Shown piece by piece: positions 54,032 to 62,984 of a stretch of 64,000 bases of DNA. The notes below the pieces were generated by a model. The model had not been told where the DNA came from and ran no database searches. It was given only the letters and a program-made list of their open reading frames with translations. The stretch's first letter is position 1. Every line of letters begins with the position of its first letter. Source of the DNA: Pandoraea apista (GTDB lineage: Bacteria; Pseudomonadota; Gammaproteobacteria; Burkholderiales; Burkholderiaceae); contig NZ_CP013481.2 of the NCBI RefSeq assembly GCF_001465595.2, positions 3,162,001 through 3,226,000 on the forward strand, in the 5' to 3' direction. The position numbers and the translations under genes were made by a program.

Positions 54032-56665
54032 ATGAAAAAGAAAGACATTGAGATTTTCGATGTCCTGTCGCTGCGCGGCCCGAATATGTGGACATATCGG
54101 CCGGTGCTTGAGGCATGGGTCGATATCGGCGAACTCGAGGAGTTCCCGTCCAACAAGATCCCGGGGTTCCCCGAGCGGCTGTCCGAATGGCTGCCCTCCC
54201 TCATCGAGCATCGCTGCAGCATCGGCGAGCGCGGCGGCTTTCTCCAGCGGCTGCGCGAAGGCACGTGGCCGGGCCACATTCTTGAGCACGTCACGCTTGA
54301 GCTGCAAAACCTTGCCGGCATGCCCGGCGGTTTCGGCAAGGCACGCGAAACGCCGATCTCCGGTGTATATAAGGTGATCGTGCGCGCCTGGCACGAAGAC
54401 GTAACGCGTGCCGCCCTGTTCGCCGCACGCGATCTGGTCATGGCGGCCATTGAAGACCGCCCCTACGACGTGGAAGCGGCCGTGGAGAACCTGCGCGGCC
54501 TGGTCGACAAACACTGTCTCGGTCCGAGTACGGCGTGCATCGTCGACGCCGCCGACGATCGCGACATCCCGCATATCCGTTTGTCCGACGGCAATCTGGT
54601 GCAACTGGGTTACGGCGCAGCCGCCCGGCGCATCTGGACCGCCGAGACCGACCGCACCCCCGCCATTGCCGAGAGCATCTCGCGCGACAAGGACCTGACC
54701 AAGCAGTTGCTCGAATCGTGCGGCGTGCCCGTGCCGGAAGGCCGTCTGGTCGAGAGCGCCGAAGACGCCTGGGACGCCGCGCAAGATATCGGCCTGCCGG
54801 TCGTCGTCAAGCCATACGACGGCAACCATGGCCGTGGCGTGTTCATCAATCTCACCACACGGGACGAAGTCACCACGGCATTCGAGGTAGCGCTCGAAGA
54901 AGGCAACGGCGTGATCGTCGAGCGCTTCGTGTCGGGGCTGGAACACCGCCTGCTGGTGGTTGGCGGTCGCGTCGTGGCCGCCGCCATGGGCGAAATGGCC
55001 TCGGTGATCGGCGATGGCAAGCACACCGTCTCTGAACTCATCGAATTGCAGATCAACAGCGATCCGCGTCGTGGCAGCGCCGAAGATCAGCCCCTGAACC
55101 GCGTGCGCATCGACTCGTCGGCGCGTCTTGAGCTCAAGCGCCAGGGCTTCGACGCCGACGCCGTGCCGCCCGCAGGCAAAAACGTTCTGATCCAGCGCAA
55201 CGGCAACGTCGCCTTCGACGTGACGGATCGCGTGCACCCGAGCGTGGCGGCCCATGCGTCGCTGGCCGCGCGCATTGTGGGCCTGGACATCGCCGGTGTC
55301 GATCTGGTCGCGGAAGACATTTCGCGTCCGCTGGCCGAGCAACGTGGCGCCATCGTTGAAGTCAATGCCGGTCCTGGCCTGCTCATGCATCTGAAGCCGG
55401 CCGACGGTGCGCCACGCCCGGTGGGCCGCGCCATCGTCGACCATCTGTTCCCCGATGGCGACGCCGGCCGCATTCCGGTCGTCGGCATTACCGGCACCAA
55501 CGGCAAGACCGTTACGGCGCGTCTGCTCACGCATCTGCTGCAACTCGCGGGCGAACGCACCGGCCTTGCGTGCAGCGACGGCCTGTTCCTCGACAAGCGT
55601 CTGGTGCAAAGCGGCGACTGCGCCAATTGGGACGCCGCGCACCGCGTACTGATGAACGCCAGCGTGACCGCCGCCGTCTTCGAAAACGACAGCACTGCCA
55701 TTCTCTCCGAAGGTCTCGCCTACGATCGCTGCCAGGTCGGCATTGTGACCAACATCGACCGCCCGGACCATCTGGGCCAGTATTTCGTCGAAGACGTCGA
55801 CCGCATGTTCAGCGTGCTGCGCACCCAAGTCGACGTGGTGCTGCCCGACGGCGTGGCCGTGCTCAATGCCCGCGATCCCCTTGTCGTCGAAATGGCCGAG
55901 TTGTGCGATGGCGACGTGATCTTCTTCGGGCTGGACGAACATCTGCCGGCCATCGTGGCGCACCGCGCCGCGGGCAAGCGCGTGGTCTTCGTACGTAAGG
56001 GTCAGGTCGTGCTGGCCACCGGCTCGGAAGAAAGCAGTGTCGGGGCCACGGCCAACATGCCGCTGACCTACGCTGGCCGGGTCGACTTCCAGATCGAGAA
56101 CGTACTCGCCGCCGTGGCGGCCGCCTGGTCGATGGGCGTGGCGCTCGATGTGCTGCGCGCAGGCGTGACCACGTTCGATGTCGGTCAGGTCGATGCCCCG
56201 GGCCGCTTCACGCTGTTCGAAAAGCAAGGCGCGACGGTTATTGTCGACGACGCGCATAACGCGCCGGCCCTGTCTGCCCTTGCGGCCGCGCTGGCCAGAC
56301 TGCCCGCCGAGCGCCGCATCGCGGTGTACGGCCCGGGCCTCGACCGCATGGACGAAGATTTGCAAGCCGAAGGCAAGCTGCTGGCGCAGACGTTCGAGCG
56401 CGTGGTGCTGTGCGACGACCTGAGTGTCGAGCGCAAACGCCCGCTGGCCGAGTCACGTGCGCAATTGCGCGCGGGAATCGATGCAGCCGGCCGTAAGGTG
56501 CAGGTCACGGACGCCACCGAGCGTCGAGCCGCCGCCGAAGCCGCACTGGCTCAGCTCGTGAGCGGCGATCTGCTCGTGTTGCAGGCCGACGAAGGCGGCG
56601 CTGGCGCGATGCTCGACCTCGTACATCTTTGGATGGGTCAGCCGATGCGCGCGTTGGCTGCCTGA
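54032..56665 (+). CDS. cphA': Cyanophycin synthetase-like protein CphA', Mur-like domain altered
   Basis: 877 residues. The N-domain has LRGPNMW and EHVTLE (EHxxxE, residues 85-90). The ATP-grasp domain (about 200-470) is intact with VVVKPYDGNHGRGV and EVNAGPGLLMH. The Mur-ligase-like domain keeps the P-loop GTNGKT (488-493). Three other motifs differ from the standard enzyme: ETARGG is ENDSTA (551-556), DYGHN is DDAHN (739-743) and GDRRDED is LDRMDED (770-776). ATG 54032 gives MKKKDIEIF. Addition of Asp by the grasp domain looks possible; addition of Arg by the Mur-like domain is doubtful. cphA follows 155 bp later and the two likely work together. Confidence 0.93.
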   Translation: MKKKDIEIFDVLSLRGPNMWTYRPVLEAWVDIGELEEFPSNKIPGFPERLSEWLPSLIEHRCSIGERGGFLQRLREGTWPGHILEHVTLELQNLAGMPGGFGKARETPISGVYKVIVRAWHEDVTRAALFAARDLVMAAIEDRPYDVEAAVENLRGLVDKHCLGPSTACIVDAADDRDIPHIRLSDGNLVQLGYGAAARRIWTAETDRTPAIAESISRDKDLTKQLLESCGVPVPEGRLVESAEDAWDAAQDIGLPVVVKPYDGNHGRGVFINLTTRDEVTTAFEVALEEGNGVIVERFVSGLEHRLLVVGGRVVAAAMGEMASVIGDGKHTVSELIELQINSDPRRGSAEDQPLNRVRIDSSARLELKRQGFDADAVPPAGKNVLIQRNGNVAFDVTDRVHPSVAAHASLAARIVGLDIAGVDLVAEDISRPLAEQRGAIVEVNAGPGLLMHLKPADGAPRPVGRAIVDHLFPDGDAGRIPVVGITGTNGKTVTARLLTHLLQLAGERTGLACSDGLFLDKRLVQSGDCANWDAAHRVLMNASVTAAVFENDSTAILSEGLAYDRCQVGIVTNIDRPDHLGQYFVEDVDRMFSVLRTQVDVVLPDGVAVLNARDPLVVEMAELCDGDVIFFGLDEHLPAIVAHRAAGKRVVFVRKGQVVLATGSEESSVGATANMPLTYAGRVDFQIENVLAAVAAAWSMGVALDVLRAGVTTFDVGQVDAPGRFTLFEKQGATVIVDDAHNAPALSALAAALARLPAERRIAVYGPGLDRMDEDLQAEGKLLAQTFERVVLCDDLSVERKRPLAESRAQLRAGIDAAGRKVQVTDATERRAAAEAALAQLVSGDLLVLQADEGGAGAMLDLVHLWMGQPMRALAA

Positions 56666-56723
56666 GTCGAGTCAGCCCGATTCGCCGCGAGTGGCGGCGC
56701 GCAGACGTTTCTGCCGCCGTCCA

Positions 56724-56787
56724 CTATATAGATAGAACCGAATACCCAAGCCACGGTCGTTTTTCTCGCCAACCATCCGCTATATAG
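56724..56787. repeat. Two CTATATAG palindromes between cphA' and cphA
   Basis: CTATATAG at 56724-56731 and again at 56780-56787, 56 bp apart, each preceded by CC(A/G). They are conspicuous AT islands in GC-rich DNA, 34 and 90 bp before the cphA ATG. They may be binding sites or part of a second promoter for cphA. Confidence 0.5.
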
Positions 56788-56820
56788 GGACGCGAAGTGG
56801 ACAGACAGGGATTGCAATTT

Positions 56821-59400
56821 ATGGAAGTCTCCCGCATCCGCGCACTGCGCGGGCCGAACCTCTGGAGCCGTCACACCGCCATCGAGGCCATTGTGACGTG
56901 CACCGATCTGGAATACTCGATCGGCAATCTGGCCGGCTTCGAGGCCCGTTTGCGCGCGCGCTTTCCCGAGCTGCACGCGCTCACGCCCGACGCCGAAGAG
57001 CGCCCGGTGTCGCTGGCCGATGCCCTTGCCACCACCGCGTTGCAACTGCAAGCGGCGGCCGGCTGTCCGGTGACGTTCAGCCAGACGACGCAAACGATCG
57101 AGCCGGGCACGTTCCAGGTCGTGGTGCAGTACAGCGAAGAACAGGTTGGCCGCCTCGCCTTCGAGCTGGCCCAGCAACTGATCAACGCTGCCCTTGAAGA
57201 CAGCCCGTTCGATCTGGCCGATGCCCTCTACCGTCTTCGCGATCTCGATGAAGACGTACGCCTTGGCCCGTCGACCGGTTCGATCGTATACGCCGCCGTC
57301 GCGCGCGGCATTCCGTACCGCCGTCTGACTGAAGGTTCGATGGTGCAGTTTGGCTGGGGCAGCAAGCAGCGCCGCATTCAGGCCGCCGAGACCGACCGTA
57401 CGTCGGCGGTGGCCGAGTCGATTGCACAGGACAAGGATCTGACCAAGACGCTGCTGCACGCCGCCGGGGTACCGGTGCCGCTGGGCGGCACGGTGCGCAA
57501 CATCGAAGACGCGTGGAAGCTGGTGCAGGAGATCGACGCACCGGTTGTGGTCAAACCCCGAGACGGTAATCAGGGGAAAGGCGTGGCGGTACGTCTGCGC
57601 ACGCGCGAAGAGATCGAGAAAGCCTTCGAGGTTGCACAGGACATCAGCCGCGACGTCATCATCGAGCGCTACATTCCGGGTCACGACTTCCGTCTGCTCG
57701 TCATCGGCAACAAGCTGGTGGCAGCGGCGCGCCGCGATCCGCCGCAAGTTACCGGCGACGGCGTGCATACCGTGCGTCAACTGGTCGAGGCCGTGAACGC
57801 CGACCCGCGCCGCGGCGAAGGCCATGCCACGTCGCTCACCAAGATTCGTTTCGACGACATCGCGCTCGCCACGCTCGCCAAGCAAGGGCTGAGCGCCGAC
57901 TCCGTGCCGGACGCCGGCGCCCGTGTCGTGTTGCGCAACAACGCCAACCTGTCGACCGGCGGCACCGCCACCGACGTGACCGACGATGTGCACCCGGAAA
58001 TCGCGGCGCGCGCCGTGGCTGCTGCCCAGCAAGTGGGGCTGGACATTGCCGGTGTCGACGCCGTGTGCGAAACCGTCATCAAGCCGTTCGAAGAGCAGGC
58101 CGGCGGCATTGTGGAAGTCAATGCTGCGCCGGGCCTGCGCATGCATCTTCAGCCGTCGTACGGCAAGGGCCGTGCGGTCGGCGAGGCAATCGTCTCGACC
58201 ATGTTCGCAGACGGCGACGACGGCCGCATTCCGGTCGTGGCGGTCTCCGGCACAAACGGCAAGACGACCACCGTTCGCCTGATTGCTCACCTCATCACCC
58301 AGCAGGGCCTGCGCGTTGGCATGACCGGCACCGACGGCATCTATATCAGCGGCCAGCGTATCGACACCGGCGATTGCAGCGGCCCGCGCAGCGCGCGCAA
58401 CGTGCTGATGCACCCGGACGTGGATGCCGCCGTGTTCGAGACGGCGCGCGGCGGTTTGCTGCGCGAAGGTCTGGCCTATGACCGTTGCGACGTGGCGGTG
58501 GTCACGAATATCGGTATGGGCGACCATCTGGGCCTGTCGTACATCAACACGGTGGAAGATCTCGCCGTGCTCAAGAGCGTGATCGTGCGTAACGTGGCGC
58601 CGCGTGGCATGGCCGTGCTCAACGCCGCCGACCCGATGGTTGCGCGCATGGCCGATGCCTGTCCGGGCGACGTAACATACTTCGCACTCGACGCCTCGCA
58701 TCCGGTGCTTGCCACGCATCGCGCGAAGGGCAAGCGCGTGGTTTATGTCGACGGCGGCAACATCGTCACGTCGCATGGCAGCGAAGAGACCCGCTACGCG
58801 CTGGCGGCGATTCCGCTCACGCGCGGTGGTGCCATCGGCTTCCAGGTCGAGAACGCCATGGCGGCGGTGGGTGCCGCCTGGGCGTTGAACATCGATCCGG
58901 TCACGATCCGTGCGGGGTTGGCCACCTTCGTGAACGACGCGGGCACTGCGCCGGGCCGCTTCAACGTGTTCGACTACAAGGGCGCGACCGTGATTGCCGA
59001 TTACGGTCACAATCCCGACGCCATTGCGGCGCTGACGCAGGCCGTGGAAACGATGCCCGCACGTCGCCGTTCGGTGGTGATTTCGGGCGCGGGCGATCGC
59101 CGCGACGAAGACATTCGCCGCCAGACGCAGATCCTGGGCGACGCGTTCGACGATGTGCTGCTTTATCAGGACCAATGCCAGCGCGGACGCGAAGACGGCG
59201 AAGTGCTGCGATTGCTGCGCGAAGGTCTCGTCGGTGCGCGTCGCGCGAGCCATATCGACGAGATTCACGGCGAGTTCCTGGCCATCGACACCGCACTCGC
59301 CCGCTTGCAACCGGGCGATCTGTGCCTGATCCTCATCGATCAGGTGGACGAAGCCCTCGCGCATATCTCGCAGCGCGTAGCAGAGGCCAACGCTCGCTGA
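56821..59400 (+). CDS. cphA: Cyanophycin synthetase CphA
   Basis: 859 residues from ATG 56821 (MEVSRIRALRGPNLW); a GTG at 56797 with AGGGA six bases upstream would add eight residues. It polymerises aspartate (backbone) and arginine (side chain) with ATP. The ATP-grasp domain (about 190-460) has VVVKPRDGNQGKGV and EVNAAPGLRMH. The Mur-like domain is complete: GTNGKTTT (477-484), ETARGG (540-545), DYGHNP (727-732) and GAGDRRDED (756-764). In the N-domain the EHxxxE motif is absent; the aligned residues are ATTALQ (70-75). It should therefore elongate but depend on primers made elsewhere, perhaps by CphA'. No cyanophycinase or isoaspartyl dipeptidase gene is in the window. Confidence 0.96.
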   Translation: MEVSRIRALRGPNLWSRHTAIEAIVTCTDLEYSIGNLAGFEARLRARFPELHALTPDAEERPVSLADALATTALQLQAAAGCPVTFSQTTQTIEPGTFQVVVQYSEEQVGRLAFELAQQLINAALEDSPFDLADALYRLRDLDEDVRLGPSTGSIVYAAVARGIPYRRLTEGSMVQFGWGSKQRRIQAAETDRTSAVAESIAQDKDLTKTLLHAAGVPVPLGGTVRNIEDAWKLVQEIDAPVVVKPRDGNQGKGVAVRLRTREEIEKAFEVAQDISRDVIIERYIPGHDFRLLVIGNKLVAAARRDPPQVTGDGVHTVRQLVEAVNADPRRGEGHATSLTKIRFDDIALATLAKQGLSADSVPDAGARVVLRNNANLSTGGTATDVTDDVHPEIAARAVAAAQQVGLDIAGVDAVCETVIKPFEEQAGGIVEVNAAPGLRMHLQPSYGKGRAVGEAIVSTMFADGDDGRIPVVAVSGTNGKTTTVRLIAHLITQQGLRVGMTGTDGIYISGQRIDTGDCSGPRSARNVLMHPDVDAAVFETARGGLLREGLAYDRCDVAVVTNIGMGDHLGLSYINTVEDLAVLKSVIVRNVAPRGMAVLNAADPMVARMADACPGDVTYFALDASHPVLATHRAKGKRVVYVDGGNIVTSHGSEETRYALAAIPLTRGGAIGFQVENAMAAVGAAWALNIDPVTIRAGLATFVNDAGTAPGRFNVFDYKGATVIADYGHNPDAIAALTQAVETMPARRRSVVISGAGDRRDEDIRRQTQILGDAFDDVLLYQDQCQRGREDGEVLRLLREGLVGARRASHIDEIHGEFLAIDTALARLQPGDLCLILIDQVDEALAHISQRVAEANAR

Positions 59401-59700
59401 ATGGCAGCAGGATCGCTCCGGCGTTCCTGCGCCACCGCCCTAAGATCGGGTGCCGACCGCGCTAGATTGCGCGCCCGGCGCCCGTCTTTCCTCCTCACTT
59501 ACCCCCACTCGTCAAGCCATTCGCGTCTCTCGCGAGGAGCGCGCACGTCGTCTCGGATGGGGTCGGCATAACGACCTGTCGTGGGCCGCTCAAGTGTGCG
59601 GCGGTCCAACGTGAGCCCCTCCGAGCCTCTATACTTGCCGGCAGCGCAAGCGCATTTTGGCAGTGGCCGGATACCCCCGGCTCAACACGGAAGCGTTCCC
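59401..59700. other. Intergenic region downstream of cphA
   Basis: 300 bp without a credible gene, terminator hairpin or clear promoter. Weak reading frames on both strands are compositional. Confidence 0.4.
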
Positions 59701-60321
59701 ATGCAATCCAAAGATCACTGGAATCAGGTCTACTCAACGAAAGCCCCGACCCACGTGAGCTGGTTTCAAGAGCACGCGAACCAGTCGGTGGAACTCATCG
59801 CGCAGGCCCAAATCGAGAAAGGTGCCGAGATCATCGATGTCGGCGGCGGCGCATCCACGCTTGTCGACGATCTGCTCAGCCGCGGCTACCGTCACCTCAC
59901 CGTACTGGATCTGTCCGATGCCGCGCTTGCCGTTGCGCGCGACCGCCTTGGCGCCGGCGGGGACTCGGTGTCATGGATCGCGGACGATATTACCCGTGTC
60001 GAGTTGCCTGTCCACCAATATGACGTGTGGCACGACCGCGCCGTCTTTCACTTCCTCACCAGCGACGCCGACCGCCACGCCTATGTGAGCGCGGTGCTTC
60101 GCGCCGTCAAGCCGGGAGGGCTGGTCATCGTTGCCACATTTGCCGAGGACGGTCCGGAGCAATGCAGCGGGCTGCCGGTCATGCGGTACAGTCCGGATGC
60201 GCTTCACGCGGAATTCGGTGCGCCCTTCACTCTGCTAAGAAAGGCTCGCGAGGAACACCAGACGCCATGGGGCGCGACACAGAAATTCATCTACTGCCTG
60301 TGCCGTAAAGACGCTGACTGA
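59701..60321 (+). CDS. Class I SAM-dependent methyltransferase
   Basis: 206-residue Rossmann methyltransferase. It begins DHWNQVYSTKAPTHVSWFQE, a start shared with trans-aconitate- and thiol-type small methyltransferases. SAM-binding motif I is IIDVGGGASTLVDDL, motif II VLDLSD and the motif IV region WHDRAVFHFL. The ATG at 59701 has GGAAG seven bases upstream. Substrate unknown; relatives act on small metabolites or toxic chalcogen compounds. It is a single gene, with a secreted-protein gene 70 bp downstream. Confidence 0.88.
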   Translation: MQSKDHWNQVYSTKAPTHVSWFQEHANQSVELIAQAQIEKGAEIIDVGGGASTLVDDLLSRGYRHLTVLDLSDAALAVARDRLGAGGDSVSWIADDITRVELPVHQYDVWHDRAVFHFLTSDADRHAYVSAVLRAVKPGGLVIVATFAEDGPEQCSGLPVMRYSPDALHAEFGAPFTLLRKAREEHQTPWGATQKFIYCLCRKDAD

Positions 60322-60391
60322 CCTCTCCCTTCGGGAACGAATGCTCGCTCGCTTCCGCTGGACCAATCTCTCCACCTCTCATCGATCCGAC

Positions 60392-61144
60392 ATGCCACGT
60401 TTCGTCACCGTTCGCTCACTTGCCATGTGCATCATCCTCGGTCTGCCCATGCTGGCCCAAGCCGATTGCCGTGATCGTCTGGAAGGTTGGACGAAAACCC
60501 TGCACCCCGGCCGCACGCTCGATACCGATCTCGCGAGTTGCAAAGTGTGGCCTGCGAATCCGGCGCTCACGCTGGTCGCGTTGCCCTTGCCGCAGAAAGG
60601 CAGCACCGACGACGACAAGGTGTATGACCTGGAGGTGTTGGTGACTGACAGCCAGACGGGGAAAGTCGTCGCCCAACGCTTCGAGGCGTCTGCACTGGAG
60701 TCCGACGCTGTCAGACTGCGCAGCATTTCGCTCGACACCGCGCCCTGGCGACTGACGCCGCAGGTGCTGGCCTTTGGCGTGCGGACCGACTTTGAAGGGT
60801 CGTCGCGCGTGAATCCTTTCTCGCAAAGCGTTTTAAACCTGTATGTCATCGATGGCGCCAAGCTGCGTAAAGTCGTCGACAAACTCGCGACACAAACGGG
60901 CGGGGGCGAATGGGACGGGAATTGTGCGGGCAGCTTTTCCGACACCTCGCGCGGCGTCTCCGTCGGCCCGGCCGGCAAGAACGGCTACGCAAAGCTCATC
61001 GTCAGCGAGAAAACGCTCACAACGACGAACAAGCCGGCCCGCAATGATTGCGCAAGTCAGGAAAGCACGTCGAAGCGGTCCAACGTCACCCTTGAATATG
61101 ACGGCGAGCGGTATCCGGTACCGAAGGCGCTCAGGGGAAGTTGA
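60392..61144 (+). CDS. Exported protein of unknown function
   Basis: 250 residues from ATG 60392, with a signal peptide MPRFVTVRSLAMCIILGLPM cleaved near AQA. The mature protein has four or more Cys (DC at its start, SCKVW, GNCAGS, NDCASQ) that could form disulfides. It has beta-rich segments such as YDLEVLVTDSQTGKVVAQRF and VLAFGVRTDFEGSSRVNP. An in-frame ATG at 60341 has GGGAA close by but would give an over-long signal n-region. I recognise no catalytic motif. Similar 'hypothetical secreted' proteins occur in Burkholderia and Pseudomonas. Confidence 0.75.
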   Translation: MPRFVTVRSLAMCIILGLPMLAQADCRDRLEGWTKTLHPGRTLDTDLASCKVWPANPALTLVALPLPQKGSTDDDKVYDLEVLVTDSQTGKVVAQRFEASALESDAVRLRSISLDTAPWRLTPQVLAFGVRTDFEGSSRVNPFSQSVLNLYVIDGAKLRKVVDKLATQTGGGEWDGNCAGSFSDTSRGVSVGPAGKNGYAKLIVSEKTLTTTNKPARNDCASQESTSKRSNVTLEYDGERYPVPKALRGS

Positions 61145-61314
61145 GTCGCGGCCTGGTGGGGCTTGCGATGGATGCGATAAGAGAGGCGGTGGCGTGGCGA
61201 GCGCCTGAGGGTAGCTTCGACGGCCTAGGGGGCAGCGGTGACGGATTGACTCCACTGTCGAAAACCGTCCGTCGAAAATTGCAGTCGGCAAGACGCTGCC
61301 TGATATTGCAATGA

Positions 61315-61332
61315 GGCGCTTGCTCAAGCGCC
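61315..61332. repeat. Perfect hairpin near the end of the GNAT-Rnk gene
   Basis: GGCGCTTG (61315-61322) and CAAGCGCC (61325-61332), 37 bp beyond the stop of the minus-strand fusion gene. It has no U tract; a Rho-assisted terminator or protein site is possible. The direct repeat GTCGAAAA occurs at 61257 and 61271. Confidence 0.5.
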
Positions 61333-61368
61333 CGAGCACGATCTGCCTGCCGCTGTGGCACAGCGAAT

Positions 61369-62280
61369 CTACAGGTGAAAATCGCCCGCCGCTTCCGGCT
61401 GGTAAAGCACTTTCTCAATCCGAATGCAGCGAGTACGGTCTGGAATCCGCCAGTCGATGGCATCGCCCTCTTTGTAACCCAGAATCGCGGTGCCAACGCC
61501 GGAGAAAACCGACAGTTTCCCGGCGCTGCCATCGGCGTCCTGCGGATAGACCAGATCCACTTCCACTTTCTCGTCGTCCAGATGCAGCACGGCCCTGGAG
61601 TTCATCGTGACGACATCCCGTGCCACCTGCCGAGCATCCACGACGATGGCTCGCTCGATCTCGTGCTCCAGTTCCACCACGTCGGGGCCTGACTCCAGCG
61701 CCACCAGATGCCTAAGCCGGGTCTGGTCGATTTCAGTGATGTAGATCTCCGAAGCGCCGCCCAAAGCGCCTTCGCGCAAACGCTGTAGATAGCGCTCCGA
61801 GGTCATCGCATATGACTTCATCGTGGGGGTTTCACTGTCGAGCAGAAAGCCGCAACGCAGGAACGTCTTCAGCGAGCGCGCGTTGTCGATGTGGATCTTG
61901 GCGATGACCTTCTCGGCCCGCATATCGAAGAAGGCGAGCTTCATGCCTTCGCGCAAGGCGCTGGCACCGAGCTTACGGCCCCAGTTGTCGCGGTTTCCGA
62001 TGACCAGAACGATCTCGCAGTCCGGCCCCGTCTTGATCAGACGCACGAAGCCCACCGGCTCGTCATATCGGTCGTAGGCCATGAAGAACCGGCCGCCTTG
62101 ATTGAACAGATGAGTGAGGATCGGCAACTGGACCCGATCAACGACTTGTTCGATGAACCGTGAAACGTGACGTGAATCGCTCAGATAGCGGATGACGGCC
62201 TCGTCTTCCAGCCAGTCCATCAAATTCAGCGCGTTTGCCCGAGTGATCTCCGGGCACAGAGAAATGAAAGGCTTGCTCAT
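61369..62280 (-). CDS. Fusion of GNAT acetyltransferase and Rnk (GreA/GreB C-terminal-like) domain
   Basis: 303 residues. N-terminal GNAT domain (about 8-165): FFMAYDRYDEPVGFVRLIKT, the acetyl-CoA loop GNRDNWGRKLGASALREGM and IHIDNARSLKTFLRCGF. C-terminal Rnk domain (about 177-303): IYITEIDQTRLRHLV, RDVVTMNSRAVLHL, VDLVYPQDADGSAGKLSVFS and the ending YQPEAAGDFHL, closely like E. coli Rnk, a GreA-like RNA-polymerase-binding factor that raises nucleoside-diphosphate kinase levels. The ATG at 62278-62280 has GGTGAAG upstream. Acetylation target and the meaning of the fusion are unknown. It is transcribed alone. Confidence 0.9.
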   Translation of the reverse strand: MSKPFISLCPEITRANALNLMDWLEDEAVIRYLSDSRHVSRFIEQVVDRVQLPILTHLFNQGGRFFMAYDRYDEPVGFVRLIKTGPDCEIVLVIGNRDNWGRKLGASALREGMKLAFFDMRAEKVIAKIHIDNARSLKTFLRCGFLLDSETPTMKSYAMTSERYLQRLREGALGGASEIYITEIDQTRLRHLVALESGPDVVELEHEIERAIVVDARQVARDVVTMNSRAVLHLDDEKVEVDLVYPQDADGSAGKLSVFSGVGTAILGYKEGDAIDWRIPDRTRCIRIEKVLYQPEAAGDFHL

Positions 62281-62439
62281 CTTCACCACACTTGATTGCA
62301 AGAATAAAAGCCTTTCATGGCTACGGCCATGACGGTTCTTTCGACAAAGCGCCCATTCTAAGACAGTGGGCGCGAGCCGGGGAGTTCCGGGCTCAGACGT
62401 CTGGAAACATCTGGGATTTCGCGCAGGGCCAGTCCACCC

Positions 62440-62979
62440 TCAACGACGCGGCATAACCGTCTGGCGCATTGCGCAACGCCGCGCCGCAGGCAGCCCGGCA
62501 GCCACCTCATGCGCCAACACCTGCCTGAGCCGTTCACCCAGATCCGGCGCGGCAATCGGCACGAAACCCAGCCGGGTATAGAACGGCCCATTCCAGGGCA
62601 CGTCGCGAAATGTCGTTAGCGTGAGCGCCGCCAGCCCCATACGCGCCGCATGCTCGGCCGCCGCCGTCATCAGCGCCCGCCCCACGCCGCGCGACTGCCA
62701 ATCGCGATGCACGGACACTTCCCACACATGCAGTTCGTCGCCAAACACCTCGGCTTCGAGAAACGCGACGGGCTTATCATCTTGATCGACGGCCACCCAC
62801 GCCACGCCCTGCGCGATCAGTTCTCGATGCCGAGCTACCGGCATCCCTTCACCGTCCGCCAACCAAGCCAGTTCCGGCAGCAGACGAAACAATTCGCCCG
62901 CACTCCGGTCAACCTGCGGCAGTGCGGGCGCATCGTCTGGCCTGGCGACGCGAATGCGCACCGCAGCCATCGCCTCCAT
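62440..62979 (-). CDS. GNAT-family N-acetyltransferase
   Basis: 179-residue acetyltransferase. The GNAT fold is visible as VRIRVARPDDAPALPQVDRS, AFLEAEVFGDELHVWEVSVH, the acetyl-CoA motif DWQSRGVGRALMTAAAEHA and TTFRDVPWNGPFYTRLGF. The ATG at 62977-62979 was chosen over 62970 on ribosome-site spacing; the call is marginal. It begins 5 bp after the LysR stop on the same strand, so the regulator gene probably leads a two-gene transcript. Substrate unknown; it may acetylate an amine or drug. Confidence 0.88.
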   Translation of the reverse strand: MEAMAAVRIRVARPDDAPALPQVDRSAGELFRLLPELAWLADGEGMPVARHRELIAQGVAWVAVDQDDKPVAFLEAEVFGDELHVWEVSVHRDWQSRGVGRALMTAAAEHAARMGLAALTLTTFRDVPWNGPFYTRLGFVPIAAPDLGERLRQVLAHEVAAGLPAARRCAMRQTVMPRR

Positions 62980-62984
62980 CACCG

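Noticed and set aside
54026..59364. Very long open frames antisense to both cphA genes (779 and 908 codons)
   Set aside because: They mirror the third-position GC of the real genes, lack ribosome sites and family motifs, and are rich in His/Arg/Asp as expected for antisense shadows.
59401..59700. Possible cyanophycinase or dipeptidase fragment after cphA
   Set aside because: No frame there shows any recognisable motif; degradation genes must lie elsewhere or be absent.
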